Source: CAXBBB01 sp963815505
GTDB taxonomy: Bacteria > Bacteroidota > Rhodothermia > Rhodothermales > BA12
DNA: 64,000 bases
NCBI GenBank assembly: GCA_963815505.1
Contig: CAWFGU010000019.1
Span: forward strand, 1 to 64,000
Direction of reading: 5' to 3'
Every line of letters begins with the position of its first letter. Position 1 is the first letter of the stretch. Under the pieces are notes generated by a model that was not told the origin of the DNA, ran no database searches, and was given only the letters and a program-made list of their open reading frames with translations. Made by a program: the position numbers and the translations under genes. Shown here piece by piece: positions 44,784 to 54,203 of the stretch.

Positions 44784-45188
44784 TCAGTTTGACACCGTGA
44801 CGACGCGGCGCGAGGAGTCTGCGGCGACGGTTTCTTGGTCGATGAGCAGCGATGCGCCGATGAATCCGCGTGGAGTCAGCGTCGAGTCGTTCGCTAGGGG
44901 GGGCGTCAAATTGGTAGCCGTCAGGGCGAACGTCGATAGGGCGTCGCGCCGGAACGTCATCGTCCACGACGTAGCAGTAGGCGTAGCGGTATCGGGCGCG
45001 CGCAGCGTGTCGAAGGCCGTTCCGTCGGGCGTCTGGTATTCGATGGCGACGAGCGTCGACAGGCCGAGCGAGTCGCTGTTGTTCGTAGAGACGTAGTAGA
45101 CGGCTATCTCATCCGCGTTTTCGGGCAACTCGACAATCCCGCAGGCCGAGAGGGAGAGGGCAAACGTGAGCGTCAGGAGGGTGCGCAT
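44784..45188 (-). CDS. Putative small lipoprotein
   Basis: A 134-residue protein with the signal MRTLLTLTFALSLSAC, lipobox LSAC, and a mature part of short beta strands (EIAVYYVSTNN, LVAIEYQTPDG, ATSWTMTFRRDALSTF). No family is recognised; it could be a small Ig-like or immunoglobulin-type lipoprotein. The next gene on this strand begins beyond a gap, so it is probably its own unit. Confidence 0.65.
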   Translation of the reverse strand: MRTLLTLTFALSLSACGIVELPENADEIAVYYVSTNNSDSLGLSTLVAIEYQTPDGTAFDTLRAPDTATPTATSWTMTFRRDALSTFALTATNLTPPLANDSTLTPRGFIGASLLIDQETVAADSSRRVVTVSN

Positions 45189-45252
45189 GGCGGAGAGTCG
45201 GATTCGAACAGGTGGAATATAACGCAGACCAGGCGTGGGGTGCAGGGCAGTA

Positions 45253-46611
45253 TTAGAGCCGGACGCGATAGAAGAAGTATGGATCGAACCGGCGCTGCAC
45301 CAGAAACCGCCGCTCGGTCGACTGATCGGCGAAGCGGACGTACGTGTAGCGCGCCTCGAAGCCCGCGCCCAATCCTGGGCGTATTGGGTACTCAGCGTGG
45401 ATGGCCAACGTGCTCTGGTCGTTGAAGCTGGAAAACAAGGCCGAGAATCCGCTCAGGCCGTTGCGGTCGGAGCGAAGACCGATGGTGAGGCCGTCGGGCG
45501 TGCCATAGAACAGGCGCAGGCGGCTAGTCGTGAGCGGCTGCGATCCGTAATGAGAGTAAAGAGCGTACCAGGCCTGGAAACGCTGGAAAACGAGCAGCCG
45601 CACTTCGGTCTCAAAACCGGTAGCGCCGCCCGACTCAGCTAGACGGACGCCAAACGTACTGCGGTCGGTCGAGTCCGAGTTGACGAAGCGCTCCGAGTCG
45701 AGCGGAGCCGAGTAGGTATTCTCGACCGTGTAGAGCGGGCCGAAGAAACCCGTTATGAAGTCCTCACCGCTGTAGAGCAGCGCCGCGCGCCCCTCGACGC
45801 GGGCGAAGTCGAGAATCGACGGGCTACCGCCTGCGATCCCGATTTTCAGGCTCTGTCCATCTGTCCGCCCGCCGGTGCGGGCGAAGGTGCCCATCCGCGC
45901 GTAGCTGATGAATGGCTCTACCGTGAAGCCTCCGGTTTCGACGAGCGCGAGCGATAGGTCAACGCCCAGCGCGTCGAAATCAGGGTCGGGCAGAAAGTCG
46001 CGCACGTACGTCAGGCCCAGCTGGGTAGCACTCAGAAGCGGTACGCGGGTCCAGCTGAACGGCCGCAGCTGCAGGTAGCCGCCCGCCAGCGGCCTGCCGC
46101 CCACGTCCGACGAAAACGCGTCGATCCGAACGCCGGGCACCCGCACGCCAACTTCGGCGCCGACCGTCCGCTCGTCCCACGCGGCGTCGGTCGCCAGGAA
46201 GTTGACGATGTGGCCCGTTCCCAGACGCACGTCGCGCAGCGGCCCAAGCCGGGCATAGAAGTGCTCGCCGCTGCGAGGCGTCCACCGGACGTAGCGTAAG
46301 GCGCGCAGGGCGTCGTAGGGCTGGTCGACGTCGTCGGTTCGGAAACCGTCGGTGGTTACGCGCCCCGTCTCGCGGATCTGCGCCGAGAAGCCCGGGCGAG
46401 CGTATTCGAGGTCCAGGCCGCCCAGTGCATGCCAGCGCGGGCCGACGAGCGACAAACCTCCTCGGAAGCCGATCTGGGTTCGAGCGAGCCACCACGCGCC
46501 GGGGACAAACTCGTCGGGCGCGTCCGAGCCACCGAACGGGAGCGGCTGCGCCTGGAGGGGCCAGACACATGCGGCAAACGCGAGGACGGCGAGGAAGAGG
46601 AGGCGAGGCAC
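45253..46611 (-). CDS. Outer-membrane beta-barrel protein, unknown substrate
   Basis: A 452-residue protein with GTG start at 46611 and signal VPRLLFLAVLAFAACVWPLQ (mature from QPLPFGG). The body is a regular run of amphipathic strands and ends in YFFYRVRL, a barrel C-terminus. Segments such as VRWTPRSGEHFYARLGPLRD and DPDFDALGVDLSLALVE repeat the strand-turn pattern of long porins. No family assigned. An ATG at 46779 would overlap the amidase gene by 71 bases and gives no signal peptide, so I reject it. It follows the amidase by about 100 bases on the same strand. Confidence 0.68.
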   Translation of the reverse strand: MPRLLFLAVLAFAACVWPLQAQPLPFGGSDAPDEFVPGAWWLARTQIGFRGGLSLVGPRWHALGGLDLEYARPGFSAQIRETGRVTTDGFRTDDVDQPYDALRALRYVRWTPRSGEHFYARLGPLRDVRLGTGHIVNFLATDAAWDERTVGAEVGVRVPGVRIDAFSSDVGGRPLAGGYLQLRPFSWTRVPLLSATQLGLTYVRDFLPDPDFDALGVDLSLALVETGGFTVEPFISYARMGTFARTGGRTDGQSLKIGIAGGSPSILDFARVEGRAALLYSGEDFITGFFGPLYTVENTYSAPLDSERFVNSDSTDRSTFGVRLAESGGATGFETEVRLLVFQRFQAWYALYSHYGSQPLTTSRLRLFYGTPDGLTIGLRSDRNGLSGFSALFSSFNDQSTLAIHAEYPIRPGLGAGFEARYTYVRFADQSTERRFLVQRRFDPYFFYRVRL

Positions 46612-46708
46612 AGGCAGTACGAAACGGAACTCCAATCTACCACGCGTTCTACGAGAACGCGCATCTCCGGACAGTCTCGAAGCGATTACGATCTGCTGGC
46701 GGATCAGA

Positions 46709-48271
46709 TCAGCGCTGATCGGTGATCGTGGGCAGGTACCGCGGCGGTTGGCGGCGCCGGGTTGCTTGCTCGTACGCATAGGCGAGCGACAACAGCCGGG
46801 CCTCGCTCCACGGAGCGCCGACGAATGAGAAGCCCATCGGCAGGTCGTGCGCCAGTCCCATTGGGACGGTCACATGTGGATATCCCGACACAGCAGCGGC
46901 CTGCGAACTCGATCCGGTGAAGGTATCGCCGCTGACCAGGTCGATGGGCCACGCCGGGCCGTTGGTCGGTGCGACGAGCGCGTCGAGGTCGTGCATCCGC
47001 ATCAGGCTGTCCAGCCCGGCGCGCGCCTGGCTGCGACTCTGCATTCGCGACGCAACGTATATGCTATCGGTCAGCGGACCGCGAGTCTGGGCCATTTCCA
47101 AGATCTCTTGGCCGAAGAACGGCATCGCTCGGTCGCGATTGGATTCGTTGAGAGCGATCACGTCGGCGAGCGAGCGGGCCGATGCGCGCGGGCGAGAGGC
47201 GAGGTAGGCATTCAGGTCGTGCTTGAAATCGTAGAGCAGCGTTTCGTACTCGGCGCCACCGTACTGACCGCGATAGGGAAGGTCGAGCGAGTCGACGACG
47301 ACGGCTCCGGCCGCGCGCAGGTCGTCGACGGCTTGCTCAGCCAGGCGCTGAGCGTCCGGGTGGAAGCCGAATACGTCGCGCAAGACGCCGATGCGGGCGC
47401 CGCGCAGGGCATCCGCGTCGAGCGCAGCGGCGTAGTCCGTTCTGTATAGGTCGGCTTGCACCGTCGACGTGTCGGCGCGGTCGCTTCCGGCCAGTGCGGT
47501 GAGCAGAAGCGCGGCGTCTCGAACGGTGCGCGCCATGGGTCCTGCGGTGTCCTGGCTGTGCGAGAGCGGCACGACACCGCTGCGACTCACCAGCCCGACG
47601 GTCGGCTTGACGCCCACCAGCCCGTTCATCGACGAGGGGCACGTGATCGACCCGTCCGTCTCGGTACCAACTCCGATCGCTCCCAGGCTCGCCGCAATCG
47701 CGGATCCGGTACCTGAAGAACTGCCGCACGGCGACCGGTCGAGCACGTACGGGTTGCGCGTCTGTCCTCCGAGTGTGCTCCATCCCGACGACGAGCCGGT
47801 CGACCGGAAGTTGGCCCACTCGCTCAGGTTGGCCTTGCCCAAGATGATCGCACCGGCTTCGCGCAGCCCGGAGACGAGCGGGGCATCGGTATCTGCGAAG
47901 TTGTCCTCGAGCGCCAGCGACCCCGCCGTCGTGGGCATGCGGTCCGACGTTTCGACGTTGTCTTTGAGCAGGACCGGGATCCCGTGCAGCGGGCCACGCA
48001 CGTTTCCGGCAGCGCGCTCGGCGTCGAGCGCATCGGCCTGGGCCAGTGCGTCGGGATTGAGCGCCAGGACCGCTTGGAGTGTCGGGCCACTGTCGTCGAC
48101 GGCAGCGATGCGGTCGAGGTACGCCTGGACGAGTTGGCGAGCGCTGCACGTGCCTTCGCTCATCAGTGTCTGCAACTGCTCAGCGGACTGCTCCTCGACG
48201 ACACAGCGGTCTTGCGCTTGGGCCGGATGAACGGCGACGAGTGCTAGAAGGAGGACGGTCAGACGGAGCAT
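46709..48271 (-). CDS. Secreted amidase (amidase signature family)
   Basis: A 520-residue amidase with a signal peptide (MLRLTVLLLALVAVHPAQAQ). The Ser-cisSer-Lys triad is present: Lys in GIPVLLKDNVETSD, cis-Ser in CGSSSGTGSAIAAS and the nucleophile in TETDGSITCPSSMNG, with KPTVGLVSRSGVVPLSHSQD following. It is the secreted type found in Bacteroidota and others, not the tRNA-dependent GatA, which lies at 30.8 kb. Substrate unknown. Start at 48271 chosen for the signal sequence. Confidence 0.88.
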   Translation of the reverse strand: MLRLTVLLLALVAVHPAQAQDRCVVEEQSAEQLQTLMSEGTCSARQLVQAYLDRIAAVDDSGPTLQAVLALNPDALAQADALDAERAAGNVRGPLHGIPVLLKDNVETSDRMPTTAGSLALEDNFADTDAPLVSGLREAGAIILGKANLSEWANFRSTGSSSGWSTLGGQTRNPYVLDRSPCGSSSGTGSAIAASLGAIGVGTETDGSITCPSSMNGLVGVKPTVGLVSRSGVVPLSHSQDTAGPMARTVRDAALLLTALAGSDRADTSTVQADLYRTDYAAALDADALRGARIGVLRDVFGFHPDAQRLAEQAVDDLRAAGAVVVDSLDLPYRGQYGGAEYETLLYDFKHDLNAYLASRPRASARSLADVIALNESNRDRAMPFFGQEILEMAQTRGPLTDSIYVASRMQSRSQARAGLDSLMRMHDLDALVAPTNGPAWPIDLVSGDTFTGSSSQAAAVSGYPHVTVPMGLAHDLPMGFSFVGAPWSEARLLSLAYAYEQATRRRQPPRYLPTITDQR

Positions 48272-48303
48272 CGGCGCGAGCGATTGGTGGAGCGCCAAAA
48301 TAG

Positions 48304-48656
48304 CGTCCCCGCGCGTACGGTCCGTATCACGCCCCACTGACGTGGCTACAGCACCTTGGCGCACTACTTCCACGCCAAATCCTGGTGTGGTGTAGACGGT
48401 CTACTCCCGCGGCGCGGTGCCTTCTGCCTTCCTCGGCTCGATCCTGTTCGGCTGCGTTCAGGACCGGCTCAGAAGCGAAAATAAAGGCTGGACTTGGTCT
48501 GGCTGACACCGCTCTCTCTCAGCGAAATCGTCCAAACCTGTTGGCGCTCAAACAAGACGATTTCTCGATGCTCGCTCTCCTCGTATCCAAGTCACCGGAC
48601 CGAGATCAGGACCAGCCGGTTGTTGGACCGCGTCGTACGAGGGTTGATCGGACGAA
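48304..48656. other. Intergenic stretch without recognised gene
   Basis: Open frames exist on both strands (for example 48385-48705 plus, 48327-48509 minus), but none resembles a known family and their codon use differs from neighbouring genes. It may include the amidase promoter (no clear -7 box seen) and possibly eroded sequence. Confidence 0.4.
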
Positions 48657-48689
48657 AAACCTGTCAGCTTTCCGAAAGCTGACAGGTTT
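48657..48689 (-). terminator. Terminator after the beta-propeller lipoprotein gene
   Basis: A perfect 15-bp stem with CCTGTCAGCTTT on one arm and a 3-base loop, followed on the minus strand by TTCGTC after a T-rich stem end. It shares the CCTGTCAG core with the hairpins at 30786 and 61297. Confidence 0.8.
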
Positions 48690-48711
48690 GGAGCGGAGCG
48701 TGTAGGCTGGT

Positions 48712-49923
48712 TTACTCGGCGTCGACCGGGCGGGTGCCGGGGCGCGACGGGCGCTCGGTCGGATTGGGGGCTTGGACGAGCGAGCGGAAGCTGCTGTCGG
48801 CGGCGGTCGGCGCTTCGACCCAGTCGGCGACGAACACGTTGGTATCGCGCGACGGCTCGCGGCTCATGTTGCGGTTGCTCGCGAAGACGAGCTGGGTGCC
48901 GTCGAACGAGAACATCGGAAACGCGTCGAAAATGCCGCTGTTGGTCAGCTTTTGCAGGTTGCTTCCGTCCAGGTCGATCAGGTAGAGGGCAAACGCGCGC
49001 CCTCCCTCGCTCTCGAAATTGCTGGCGAAGATTAGCTTCTCGCCCGATGGGTGGAAGAACGGCGCCCAGTTGGCGCCGGGCATGTCGGTAATCTGCCTGG
49101 GGTTGCTCCCGTCTGCGTCGGCGACGAACAGGTTCATGTCGCTGGGCTCGACGACGCCGCTGGCGAGCAGAGCGCGGTAGTTATCGGCGTCGGCTCCGGT
49201 GGGGCGGGAGGCGCGCCAAACGATGCTTTTGCTGTCGGGCGAGAAAAAAGCGCCGCCGTCGTAGCCGGGCGTGTCGGTGAGTTGGAGCAGGTCGCCGGTT
49301 GCGCGCTCGTAGCGCCACAGCTCGAGGTCGCCGGATCGGGTCGAAGTGAAAATGACGTACTTGCCGTCGGGGCTGACCGTCGCTTCGGCGTCATAGCCGG
49401 GGCCGCCGATGAGCAGTTCGGTTTCGGTCCCATCGGGGTTCGACTCGTAGATGTCGAAGCTGTCGTAGATCGGCCAGACGTAGCGTCCGCGCGTCGACTC
49501 GGGCGGTGTCGGGCAGGCTCGGTCTCCGGCGTGGGTGGACGCGTAGAGGACGCGGCCTTCGGGTGTGAAGTAGCCGCAGGTGGTGCGGCCCTCGCCGGTC
49601 GAGGTGAGGGTGTACGTGCTCTGGTCACTGGCCGAAAACGCGTCGCCGACGTTCATCACGAACTGCTGATCGCACCCCTGATTGTTGATCGCGCTCCAGT
49701 CGGACTGGAAGACGAGTTGGCGGTCGTCGAAGCTCCAGTAGGCCTCTGCGTTGTTGCCACCGAACGTGAGTTGCCGGATGTTGCGCAAATGGACCTCGCC
49801 GTCCATGCGGAGCGAGTCGGTGGCCGGGTCGTAGCCGTCGGCGGCAGTAGTCGAAGGCGCGTCGGGAGTGGCGCAGGCAGCGAGCAGGAGCGTGCAGGCG
49901 GCGAGGGGGAGAAGTCGGGACAT
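48712..49923 (-). CDS. TolB-like/PD40 beta-propeller lipoprotein
   Basis: A 403-residue protein with signal MSRLLPLAACTLLLAACAT (lipobox LAAC), then a six-bladed TolB/WD40-like propeller with blades marked by repeats such as ATVSPDGKYVIFTSTRSGDL, FFSPDSKSIVWRASRP, PFFHPSGEKLIFASN and FSFDGTQLVFASNRN. Bacteroidota use such lipoproteins at the cell surface; partners unknown. No other gene shares the unit. The C-terminal 20 residues are Pro-rich. Confidence 0.85.
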   Translation of the reverse strand: MSRLLPLAACTLLLAACATPDAPSTTAADGYDPATDSLRMDGEVHLRNIRQLTFGGNNAEAYWSFDDRQLVFQSDWSAINNQGCDQQFVMNVGDAFSASDQSTYTLTSTGEGRTTCGYFTPEGRVLYASTHAGDRACPTPPESTRGRYVWPIYDSFDIYESNPDGTETELLIGGPGYDAEATVSPDGKYVIFTSTRSGDLELWRYERATGDLLQLTDTPGYDGGAFFSPDSKSIVWRASRPTGADADNYRALLASGVVEPSDMNLFVADADGSNPRQITDMPGANWAPFFHPSGEKLIFASNFESEGGRAFALYLIDLDGSNLQKLTNSGIFDAFPMFSFDGTQLVFASNRNMSREPSRDTNVFVADWVEAPTAADSSFRSLVQAPNPTERPSRPGTRPVDAE

Positions 49924-50017
49924 CTAGCAGGTCGCGGGAACGGAAACGAACGACACCCAACGCCGAACGGCCACACCCGCTCGCCCGATGCGGTGAAAAC
50001 CGGGTGGATCGCGCGGG

Positions 50018-50422
50018 TTAGACGGGCAGATTCGCCACGTGCCCCGCCTGCTGCTCGGCTGCTTTCCAGCGCGCCAGCCGCTCGTCGGTCAGCGCGTCGA
50101 CCAGTCGATGGACTTCCTCGAGCATCCGCTGCTCGCTCGACGGAGCTGAAGCGTCGGACGATGTGACGCGCGTCCATGCCAGGCTGCTCAGCATGCCGCG
50201 CACCTCGGCGATGGTCTGCCTACGCACGCTCGCGTGCCGCCTCTTGACGCTCCAGAACACGATGCCGTGCAGAACGCTCACGAGGAGAGCGGTGAGCGCG
50301 ACCGCCTTCCAGAAATCGACGCCCGGTCCCAGTATAGTAGGAACGACAAAGGCGACGAGCAGCCCGGCGGCGCTCAGCCAGAGTTCGATGTGGCGGATGA
50401 AGTGCTGCTCGAAGGGGCGCAT
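50018..50422 (-). CDS. Small membrane protein, unknown function
   Basis: A 134-residue protein starting at 50422 (MRPFEQHFIRHIELWL). It has two adjacent membrane spans (residues 14-33 and 38-61), followed by a basic linker VKRRHASVRRQT and a long helical cytoplasmic tail with SEQRMLEEVHRLVDALTDE. The layout recalls the membrane part of a signal transducer, but no catalytic or receiver motif is present. A longer in-frame start at 50488 adds 22 non-conserved residues. Confidence 0.55.
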   Translation of the reverse strand: MRPFEQHFIRHIELWLSAAGLLVAFVVPTILGPGVDFWKAVALTALLVSVLHGIVFWSVKRRHASVRRQTIAEVRGMLSSLAWTRVTSSDASAPSSEQRMLEEVHRLVDALTDERLARWKAAEQQAGHVANLPV

Positions 50423-50491
50423 GAAAGTAGCGGAGGGCTGTGACGAAGCGTTTACGTGTAAACCGCACGATCTATTGCGCCAAACCAAAAA

Positions 50492-50522
50492 GCCCTCCGC
50501 AGAATCGACTTCTGCGGAGGGC
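50492..50522 (-). terminator. Terminator after the T9SS protein gene
   Basis: Perfect 13-bp GCCCTCCGCAGAA stem, 5-base loop, followed on the minus strand by TTTTTGG. It lies 23 bases after the T9SS reading-frame stop at 50546. Confidence 0.9.
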
Positions 50523-50545
50523 GGAGAGGAGCCGAAGCTCAGGCG

Positions 50546-52145
50546 TTACCGGAGAACCGTCGCGCTCGTGGTGAGGCGGAAGGTCTCACCCTGGGCCACG
50601 ATCACGTAGACGCCCGGAGCCACGTCCGAGAGCGTCGCCGAGACGGTCGCGTCAGCCGCGCCCGAGAACAGCGTCGTCACCAGGCGGCCCGTCACGTCGT
50701 AGGCCGACACGGTCACCTGCTGCGCGCTCGGCACCGACAGGCTCACGCTGGTCAGGCCACGCGAGGGGTTCGGAGCCACGCTCATGACGGCGTTGTCGCT
50801 CGACACCGTCAACTCGACGGTCGACGAAAGCTCGGTCGCTCCGTCGAGGTCGGTCTGGCGCAGGCGGAACGTGTGCACGCCGGGCGCGAGTTCGGCCGTC
50901 GTGAAGACGTAGCTCTGCGCTTCGAGCGTCGTGCCGAAGCCCGGAGCGAAGTGCACGTCGCGGAAGCTCGATCCGTTGGCGCTGTGCTCGACGTAGAAAC
51001 CCTGGTTGTTGGTTTCCGACGCCGTCGCCCATGCGAGGCGAGCCGCGTTGCCGAGAGCGTGCCGGTGAAGGCGGTGAGTTCGACGGGGAGGTTGGCCATG
51101 TTCGTAGTGAAGCCGCCAATACCGTTGCTTGCACCGAGCAACAGAAGACGGTTACTGTCCCATCGCTGTTGACGCGTGACATCCGTATCACCGTTACCAC
51201 CTGAGTTAGTTGACCTATGCGCATCGCCAGACGGTGTCGGCCGATAGATGCGTGGCCGTAGCTGCACCATTGTCACATCAGCGATGCGTCGCTGGTATCC
51301 GTAATTCGTGTTATTGTAGTCGTAAATCGAGAGCCATTGCCGTTGCCGTTCTGCTCAAAGTATGTCAGCACCATTTGTGCCTGTAGCAACAGCCACCGTG
51401 AGATCCGCTCCTGAAAAGCACCTGCAGCATTGTACTCGCGCAGCGCGATTACCATTACCCGTGAGCGAAGAATCCTGTGCTTCCGTCTTCGGTGCTTAGG
51501 AGTGACACTAGAGGCGAGCGTTCCATTGGATGCAATAGTGTTGTTACCGCACTGTATCGTGAGTGCTATCTCGGTAGGAATGGCAAAGTCAGACGCTGCT
51601 GAATCGGAAGACACGCCGAGTATTGCTCGCGTCGGCTGCCCAGACGGAGTAGCCTGTCGCAGCAGCTACCTGACACGGTGACCTTGTCGCCAAGACGGTA
51701 GTGCCCGTAGGTGTGAAGCTGAATAGCTGAGTGGCCGCGGTGGCGGTTTCGTCGGCAATTGAGTAGCAGATGAATGGGAGCGCTGCCCGAGCGCCAGGTT
51801 GCAGACAACGAGCAGTCCGTCGCTAGTTGCATCGGCATCGTTGACTGCGAACCCGAAGGCTCCTCCAGTCACACGTTGGCTGGAAAAGTTGGTGTGCTAA
51901 CAATGGCACCTGTATTAGGATCGTGCACTTGGAGAGTGTTTCCACTGCGATCAATTACGACTACGCGGTCATTAGCTCCACCCACTCCGTCGGAGAATCC
52001 GGGGACGAATGCGAGTACCTCGACTGTTCGCGTTGAGATAAGCAGGACTAGTGTTGCCAGTCCAGTTAGCCGTGAACTGCGCCGACGCCGGGGCGACCAG
52101 GACGAGCAGCAGAAGAAGGGTGAGGGTAGTAGCGAGATGTCGCAT
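50546..52145 (-). pseudogene. Multiply frameshifted T9SS-secreted protein gene
   Basis: An ATG at 52145 opens a good signal peptide (MRHLATTLTLLLLLVLVAPA followed by SAQ), and the 3' end encodes a complete T9SS sorting domain in one frame (VMSVAPNPSRGLTSVSLSV ... VSAYDVTGRLVTTLFSG ... ATLSDVAPGVYVIVAQGE). Between them the protein can be traced only by changing frame several times, for example NRDRVVVIDRSGNTLQ-like, IADETATAATQLFSFTPTGT and YDYNNTNYGYQRRIADV segments. One shift lies at about 51051 (a missing C in GTTGCCGA) just before the sorting domain. GC content is visibly lower than in neighbours. Decay and accumulated sequence errors are both possible. Confidence 0.7.
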
Positions 52146-52227
52146 ACGCGAGTTGGGGTTTGGGGTGTAGGTGTTGGGGAATCGTTAAGATTGGGCCTGA
52201 GTAGTGTTAAGTCAAGCACAAACGTAA

Positions 52228-52241
52228 TGTAAGCGCTTACA
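52228..52241. promoter_or_regulatory. Perfect palindrome, cre/LacI-type operator
   Basis: TGTAAGCGCTTACA, a perfect 14-base palindrome that fits the catabolite-responsive-element consensus TGWAANCGNTNWCA recognised by CcpA and LacI/GalR-type regulators. It sits between the divergent starts of the decayed T9SS gene (83 bases away) and icd (about 122 bases). A LacI-family regulator is not encoded in the window. Confidence 0.55.
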
Positions 52242-52323
52242 AAGTTCATTGTGACGCATAGCATACGTTTCGAGCGCTCGTGCTCGGAAGCGGCTTTTCA
52301 CGTGAGGGCGACGCTCGTTCGGC

Positions 52324-52331
52324 TATTTTGG
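52324..52331 (+). promoter_or_regulatory. Candidate -7 box of icd
   Basis: TATTTTGG, close to TAnnTTTG, 31 bases before the icd ATG. The -33 position (TTTT at 52295-52298) is spaced too far for a standard element, so confidence is low. Confidence 0.35.
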
Positions 52332-52362
52332 ATTTTCTCTCATCTGAATCCCTTACCTCGCC

Positions 52363-53808
52363 ATGAGCACCCAGATCACAGTCGCCAAAGGAGACGGCAT
52401 CGGCCCCGAAATCATGGACGCCACGCTCCGCATCCTCGACGCGGCGGGCGCGGGCCTCACGTACGACGTGATCGAAGTCGGCGAAAAGGTCTACCTCGCG
52501 GGCGAGAAGAGCGGCATCCCCGACAGCGCGTGGGACAGCCTCGCCAAGACGCGAGTCTTGCTCAAAGCCCCGATCACGACTCCGAGCGGCGGCGGCTACA
52601 AGAGCCTCAACGTGACGCTGCGCAAGAGCCTGTCGATGTTCGCCAACGTGCGGCCCGTCAAGGCCTACTCGCCCTACGTCCAGACGCCCTATCCGCTGCT
52701 CGACATGGTGATCGTGCGCGAGAACGAGGAGGACCTCTATGCCGGAATCGAGCACCAGCAGACCGACCAGGTCGTCCAGGCGCTCAAGCTGATCTCGCGT
52801 CCGGGCTGCGAGCGCATCGTGCGCTACGCGTTCGAGTACGCACGCGCCCACGGCCGCAAGAAGGTGACGGGCATGGCCAAAGACAACATCATGAAGCAGG
52901 CCGACGGTCTCTTCCATAGGGTCTTCGACGAGGTGGCGACCGAGTATCCCGACATCGAGAACGAGTACAAGATCATCGACATCGGCAGCGCGCTGGTCGC
53001 CGCTCGTCCCGAGCGGCTGGACGTGATCTGCACGCTCAACCTCTATGGCGACATCATCTCGGACATCGCCGCCGAAGTGGCCGGATCGGTCGGCATGGGC
53101 GGAAGCGCCAACGTCGGCACCGAATACGCCATGTTCGAAGCCATCCACGGATCGGCGCCCGACATCGCCGGAGAGGGCATCGCCAACCCGAGCGGGCTGC
53201 TCAACGGCGCCGTCATGATGCTCGTCCACCTGGGCAAGCCGGACATTGCCGCCAAGGTGCGCAACGCGTGGCTGCGCACGATCGAAGACGGCATCCACAC
53301 GGGCGACATCTATAGGCAGCAGGTGAGCACCAAGAAGGTCGGTACTCAGGAGTTCGCCGACGCGGTGATCGAGCGGATGGGGCAGTCGCCGTCCAAGAAC
53401 CTGCAGCCCGAGTCGTTTGGGGAGCCGGTCGAGATGGACCTGGACGTGCGTCCGCGTCCGCGCGCCGAGAAGCAGCTCGTCGGCGTGGACGTGTTTTGCG
53501 ACTGGCACGAAGGCGACATGGACCCCAACCTGATCGGCCAGCGCCTCGACGCGGCTTCGACCGACACGCTGCGCCTCAAGCTGATCACCAACCGGGGCGT
53601 GCTCGTCTATCCCGAAGGCAACGCCGCCACGACGCTAACCGACCACTGGCGCTGCCGCTTCACCAACCCCGACGGCGCCCCGATCGTCTTCGCCGACGTG
53701 CTCGAGCTGCTCGGCAGCATCACCCAGGCCAAGCTCGAAGTGATCAAGACCGAGCACCTCTACACGTTCGACGGCAACCGCGGCTACAGCCTGGCCCAGG
53801 GCGAGTAA
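52363..53808 (+). CDS. icd: NADP-dependent isocitrate dehydrogenase, Thermus-type (two-part)
   Basis: A 481-residue enzyme. The core has VAKGDGIGPEIMDATLRIL, SLNVTLRKSLSMFANVRPVK, VIVRENEEDLYAGIEH, AFEYARAHGRKKVTGMAKDN, TLNLYGDIISDIAAEV and GTEYAMFEAIHGSAPDIAG. After about residue 340 a C-terminal domain of 140 residues (VGVDVFCDWHEGDMDP... VIKTEHLYTFDGNRGYSLAQ) is present, as in the Thermus thermophilus enzyme and unlike E. coli Icd. It makes 2-oxoglutarate in the TCA cycle. Its stop codon overlaps the beginning of the HEPN reading frame. Confidence 0.92.
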   Translation: MSTQITVAKGDGIGPEIMDATLRILDAAGAGLTYDVIEVGEKVYLAGEKSGIPDSAWDSLAKTRVLLKAPITTPSGGGYKSLNVTLRKSLSMFANVRPVKAYSPYVQTPYPLLDMVIVRENEEDLYAGIEHQQTDQVVQALKLISRPGCERIVRYAFEYARAHGRKKVTGMAKDNIMKQADGLFHRVFDEVATEYPDIENEYKIIDIGSALVAARPERLDVICTLNLYGDIISDIAAEVAGSVGMGGSANVGTEYAMFEAIHGSAPDIAGEGIANPSGLLNGAVMMLVHLGKPDIAAKVRNAWLRTIEDGIHTGDIYRQQVSTKKVGTQEFADAVIERMGQSPSKNLQPESFGEPVEMDLDVRPRPRAEKQLVGVDVFCDWHEGDMDPNLIGQRLDAASTDTLRLKLITNRGVLVYPEGNAATTLTDHWRCRFTNPDGAPIVFADVLELLGSITQAKLEVIKTEHLYTFDGNRGYSLAQGE

Positions 53809-54203
53809 TCGCGGCGGCGGACCTCAGCCGGTTAGCCTCTTCGCGCCTTAAAGACGCCGAAGTACTACTCAATGCCGCCTCGGTACGACGGTGCTGTGTA
53901 TCTGGCAGGGTACACCGTAGAACTCGCTCTCAAAGCGCGCATTTGCGAGGTGCTGAACTGGAGCGGCTATCCAGCGACGAGCAAGGAGTTTGACGGCTAC
54001 CGAAGCTTTCGGACGCACGACCTCCGCGTTCTGCTCAGCCTGTCGGGACGCTATCGGCAGGTAGCCGATGGAGAGGGTCAGCGGCAGATTGGCAGGTAGT
54101 CGTGTCTTGGACACCGGAGAGACGATACAATCCTCGGAAGGCGGTAGAACGTGAGGCCCATCTCTTCGTACAGTCCGTCAGGAAGATCCTCGAAAGGTTA
54201 TGA
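53808..54203 (+). pseudogene. HEPN-domain protein gene with two frameshifts
   Basis: With frame restored this is a HEPN protein of about 131 residues: ADLSRLASSRLKDAEVLLNA, then RYDGAVYLAGYTVELALKAR and ICEVLNWSGYPATSKEFDGY, then RSFRTHDLRVLLSLSG and, at the end, WTPERRYNPRKAVEREAHLF and VQSVRKILERL. RSFRTH gives the Rx4H RNase motif. The first break is one extra C at about 53878 (GCCGCCTCGGTACGAC), the second a one-base loss near 54076-54090. A proper ATG is missing; the frame begins inside the icd stop. The final TGA overlaps the partner gene start (ATGA). HEPN proteins are often toxins with RNase activity. Sequence errors are a real possibility. Confidence 0.72.

Noticed and set aside
48385..48705. 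106-codon frame in the gap before the beta-propeller gene
   Set aside because: Overlaps the terminator hairpin, no family similarity, codon use unlike neighbours.
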